This document shows, piece after piece, positions 61,395-64,000 of a stretch of 64,000 nt of DNA. Position numbers and translations under genes: made by a program. Source of the stretch: Paracoccaceae bacterium (GTDB lineage: Bacteria > Pseudomonadota > Alphaproteobacteria > Rhodobacterales > Rhodobacteraceae); the NCBI GenBank assembly GCA_019090795.1, contig JAHRVG010000025.1, positions 1 through 64,000 on the forward strand. Direction: 5' to 3'. The notes beneath the pieces are model-generated. The model searched no databases. It saw nothing but the letters and a program-made list of their open reading frames with translations, and was not told the DNA's origin. Every line of letters begins with the position of its first letter. Position 1 is the stretch's first letter.

Positions 61395-63617
61395 ATGAAA
61401 CAACTCCCCTCAAAGCAACAGGTCCTTGACTGGATCAAAGACAACCCCGCCAAATCTTCTAAGCGCGATGTAGCGCGGGCGTTTGGCATTAAGGGGGCCG
61501 AGAAGATCGACCTCAAGCGGATCCTTGCGGAGCTGACTGACGAGGGGCATCTGCAAAAGAAGCGGCGCAATTATACCGGTGGTGGCGAGCTGCCCCCTGT
61601 GACTGTCCTGCTGGTCGATGCGCCTGACAGCAGCGGTGATCTGACCGCCAGCCCGATGGAATGGAAGGGTGACAACCCTGCCCCCCGCATTCTATTTATC
61701 GCCAAACACGGCGATGTGGCCTTGAAAGAAGGCGACCGGATTTTGGCGCGCCTTTCGCCCGCCTCTGATCCCGATTTCAAATATGAGGCCCGCCTGATCC
61801 GCCGAATTGGCACAGGGCCACAGCGGGTGCTGGGCATTTATCGCAGCGGTTCGGAAGGCGGACGTTTGCTGCCGATTGACAAAAAGACCAAGAATGAATT
61901 CATCGTGCCAATGGGCGAGGCTGGCGGTGCCAGGGACGGCGAGTTGGTCGAGGCGGAAAACATCTCGCGCCGCACCTCCATGGGGCTTGGCAAGGTGCGG
62001 ATTGTGGAGCGTCTGGGCGATCCGATGGCCTCTAAATCCGTTTCACTGATTGCGATTCATGAACATGGCATCCCTGATCATTTTCCCGATGCCGTAGTGG
62101 CCGAGGCCAAGGCGGCCAAGCCCGTGAAATTGGGGAAACGTAAAGATCTGCGTCACCTGCCGCTGTTCACCATTGATCCCTCGGACGCGCGCGACCACGA
62201 CGATGCAATCTGCGCCTTGCCGGATGAAGACCCCAAGAACAAAGGGGGCTACATCGTCTGGGTTGCCATCGCTGACGTGGCCCATTACGTGCACCCCAAC
62301 AGCCAGCTGGATCGCGAGGCCCGTAAGCGGGGCAACTCCAGCTATTTTCCCGACCGCGTGGTGCCGATGCTGCCGGATGCGCTGTCTGGTGATCTGTGCT
62401 CTCTGCACGAAGGCGTTGATCGCGCCTGCATAGCCCTGCGCATTATTCTGAATACTGCAGGTGAAAAACTGGGCCACGAATTTTTTAGGGCAATGATGCG
62501 CTCGCCTGCCTCACTGTCTTACGAACAAGCACAAGCGGCTGCGGATGGTACTTATGATGCCGCCACCAAACCACTGGCGGGGCCAATTGCCGATCTGTTT
62601 GCCGCCTATGCCTGTTCCGTTAAGGCCCGCAATAAACGCCAGCCGCTGCACCTTGATTTACCCGAACGCAAGATTATTCTGGCCGAGGATGGCAAGGTAT
62701 TGTCGGTCAATTTCCGCGATCGCTTTGACGCCCATAAACTGGTCGAAGAGTTCATGGTCACGGCCAACGTCTGTGCAGCAGAAACACTTGAGGCAAAAAA
62801 ACAACCGTTGATGTATCGCGTGCATGAGGAACCCACACCCGAGAAGCTCGATTCCTTGCGCGAAACGGTACAGGCAGCAGGTCTGGTGCTGGCCAAGGGG
62901 CAAGTGCTGAAAACCCACCATCTGAATAAGCTGCTCGATGCCGCTGCCGGAACGCCGGACAGCGAGCTGATTTCCATGTCCGTTCTACGTTCGATGACCC
63001 AAGCCTATTACGCGCCGGAAAATTTCGGGCACTTTGGCCTCGCCCTGCGGTGCTACGCCCATTTCACCTCGCCAATCCGGCGCTACGCCGACCTGATCGT
63101 GCACCGGGCGCTGATCTCGGCGCATGGATGGGGTGATGACGGGTTGTCAGTGGATGAGGCCGAACAGCTGAAAGAAACCGGTGACTGGATTTCCCAAACC
63201 GAGCGCCGCTCCATGCTGGCGGAACGCGACACCACCGATCGTTATCTGGCGGCCTATCTGTCAGAGCGGGTAGGGGAAGAATTTACGGGTCAGGTTTCCG
63301 GTATTGCCCGTTTCGGTTTGTTTGTTAAACTGGACGAAACTGGTGCTGATGGCATGATACCCCTCTCGATGTTGGGCCGTGAATATTGGGCCTACGACCG
63401 CGAAAGCAATTCGTTAACAGGCGAGCGATCCAAGCGGGTGATCAAAATCGGCATGCCCGCCACTGTGCGATTGTCCGAGGCCGCGCCGATTACCGGTGGC
63501 TTGCTGCTGGAACTGCTTGAGGTCGACGGTAAACCCCTGCCCAAACCATCCGGTGGGCGCAAGTCGTTCCAGAAGGGCCGCAAATTGGTGAAATCACGGC
63601 GGCGAAAAAAACACTAG
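61395..63617 (+). CDS. rnr: Ribonuclease R
   Basis: A 740-residue 3'-5' exoribonuclease that degrades structured RNA, mRNA decay products and, with tmRNA, non-stop mRNAs. An N-terminal helix-turn-helix-like region (about 10-55), OB/cold-shock domains (about 60-225), the RNB catalytic core starting at FTIDPSDARDHDDAI (about 258-272), HFTSPIRRYADLIVHRAL near 555, an S1 domain (about 625-705) and a basic tail (last 25 residues, rich in K and R) are visible. Its stop shares a CTAG with the tag gene. Confidence 0.96.
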   Translation: MKQLPSKQQVLDWIKDNPAKSSKRDVARAFGIKGAEKIDLKRILAELTDEGHLQKKRRNYTGGGELPPVTVLLVDAPDSSGDLTASPMEWKGDNPAPRILFIAKHGDVALKEGDRILARLSPASDPDFKYEARLIRRIGTGPQRVLGIYRSGSEGGRLLPIDKKTKNEFIVPMGEAGGARDGELVEAENISRRTSMGLGKVRIVERLGDPMASKSVSLIAIHEHGIPDHFPDAVVAEAKAAKPVKLGKRKDLRHLPLFTIDPSDARDHDDAICALPDEDPKNKGGYIVWVAIADVAHYVHPNSQLDREARKRGNSSYFPDRVVPMLPDALSGDLCSLHEGVDRACIALRIILNTAGEKLGHEFFRAMMRSPASLSYEQAQAAADGTYDAATKPLAGPIADLFAAYACSVKARNKRQPLHLDLPERKIILAEDGKVLSVNFRDRFDAHKLVEEFMVTANVCAAETLEAKKQPLMYRVHEEPTPEKLDSLRETVQAAGLVLAKGQVLKTHHLNKLLDAAAGTPDSELISMSVLRSMTQAYYAPENFGHFGLALRCYAHFTSPIRRYADLIVHRALISAHGWGDDGLSVDEAEQLKETGDWISQTERRSMLAERDTTDRYLAAYLSERVGEEFTGQVSGIARFGLFVKLDETGADGMIPLSMLGREYWAYDRESNSLTGERSKRVIKIGMPATVRLSEAAPITGGLLLELLEVDGKPLPKPSGGRKSFQKGRKLVKSRRRKKH

Positions 63618-64000
63618 CGCGCCAGTTTTTGCACCTCGCCGTGGCGCGGGCAGGTAATCATGTGATCGTTAACCATCCCCACCGCCTGCATGAAGGCATA
63701 GACAATCGTAGGGCCGACAAAGTTAAAGCCCTCTTTTTTCAGGTCTTTGGAAATCTGTGTCGACAGTGGTGTGGATGTCGGCACGTCCTGCATTCGTTCC
63801 ATCCTGTTTTGCAAAACCTCACCGTCGAGATACTTCCACAGATAATTGTCAAATCCTTCACGCGCCTCAATTTCCTGCCAGGCACGCGCCCCGCGAATCG
63901 CGGCCTCGATCTTGCCGCGATGGCGGACGATGCCGGTGTTTTGCAGCAACCGCTCTACATCATTTTCTCCAAACACCGCCACCTTGACCGGATCAAATTC
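63614..64000 (-). CDS. tag: DNA-3-methyladenine glycosylase I, C-terminal part (cut by window edge)
   Basis: The last 128 codons of a Tag protein, which removes 3-methyladenine from DNA. Visible are FDPVKVAVFGENDVERLL, GIVRHRGKIEA, SKDLKKEGFNFVGPTIVYAFMQAVGMVNDH and the zinc-binding cysteine-histidine pair near CPRH, all highly typical. The N-terminal region lies beyond the window; the frame stays open to base 64000. It is convergent with rnr. Confidence 0.93.
   Translation of the reverse strand, partial: EFDPVKVAVFGENDVERLLQNTGIVRHRGKIEAAIRGARAWQEIEAREGFDNYLWKYLDGEVLQNRMERMQDVPTSTPLSTQISKDLKKEGFNFVGPTIVYAFMQAVGMVNDHMITCPRHGEVQKLAR

Noticed and set aside
1-64000. tRNA, rRNA, CRISPR, insertion sequences and prophage
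   Set aside because: No tRNA T-loop pattern in the gaps, no rRNA, no regularly spaced repeats, and no transposase, integrase or phage gene was found.

Overview
The window is chromosomal DNA of an alphaproteobacterium, most likely a marine-type member of the Rhodobacteraceae (roseobacter group). The support is a set of family-typical genes and orders: argH / small LptM-like lipoprotein / DUF2834 / lysA / TIGR02302 (DUF4175) protein, DUF3576-leuS-lptE-holA, aminotransferase-ftsK-lolA, a thioredoxin-TPR / LON-domain / Trm112 run, DUF2794, DUF1244, HspQ, a Rhodobacter-type porin, and an alphaproteobacterial LexA-like box in front of dnaE2. I cannot name the genus. I see no rRNA, tRNA, CRISPR array, prophage or intact insertion sequence. 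About 62 genes are called, two of them cut by the window edges.

Layout. 1-6.1 kb (mostly minus): the 5' part of an FAD-dependent reductase, a GNAT-like protein, a glycerophosphodiesterase and a RidA protein, then a two-gene type I secretion exporter (ABC subunit plus HlyD adaptor). 6.2-7.7 kb: mlaA and mlaC lipid-transport genes behind a leader with two strong inverted repeats. 7.7-10.6 kb: SOS-type dnaE2 without its usual C-terminal OB region. 10.6-18.8 kb: L,D-transpeptidase, ribA, an OmpR-type regulator, xth, the thioredoxin/LON/Trm112 operon, a ubiquinone hydroxylase and an amidase. 18.9-24.2 kb: aminotransferase, ftsK, lolA and a transglycosylase. 24.2-32.6 kb: transporter, hspQ, gamma-glutamyltransferase, a non-coding island with strong RNA-like structure (27.2-27.6 kb), DUF2794, two peptidases, carbonic anhydrase and asd. 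33-40 kb: an MFS transporter in a sparse stretch, then GST, holA, lptE, leuS and a DUF3576 lipoprotein. 40.3-48.6 kb: porin, YggS, MltB-like transglycosylase, sterol-desaturase family protein, TlpA-like thioredoxin, argH, lptM-like, lysA. 48.6-54.8 kb: DUF4175 membrane protein, a secreted RTX protein, pyruvate kinase. 54.9-64 kb: N-formylglutamate amidohydrolase, DUF1244, pseudouridine synthase, dapE, a class II Fic protein, a DUF2064 transferase, a cation antiporter, rnr and the end of tag.

How the genes fit together. Many serve the envelope: MlaA/MlaC, LolA, LptE, LptM-like, the porin, L,D-transpeptidase, two transglycosylases, an NlpC/P60 enzyme and RTX export. Lysine/diaminopimelate synthesis is represented by asd, dapE, lysA and possibly the aminotransferase before ftsK, scattered over the window. 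The RTX protein at 51.3-52.9 kb is a plausible, unproven substrate of the exporter at 3.0-6.1 kb.

The most interesting material is non-coding or below usual ORF cut-offs: the structured island at 27.2-27.6 kb, the probably leaderless SOS promoter of a C-terminally short DnaE2, palindromes before mlaA and before the aminotransferase-ftsK operon, possible alternative pairing in the porin leader, and a 31-codon lipoprotein next to lysA. I did not find a clearly new multi-gene defence or biosynthetic system.
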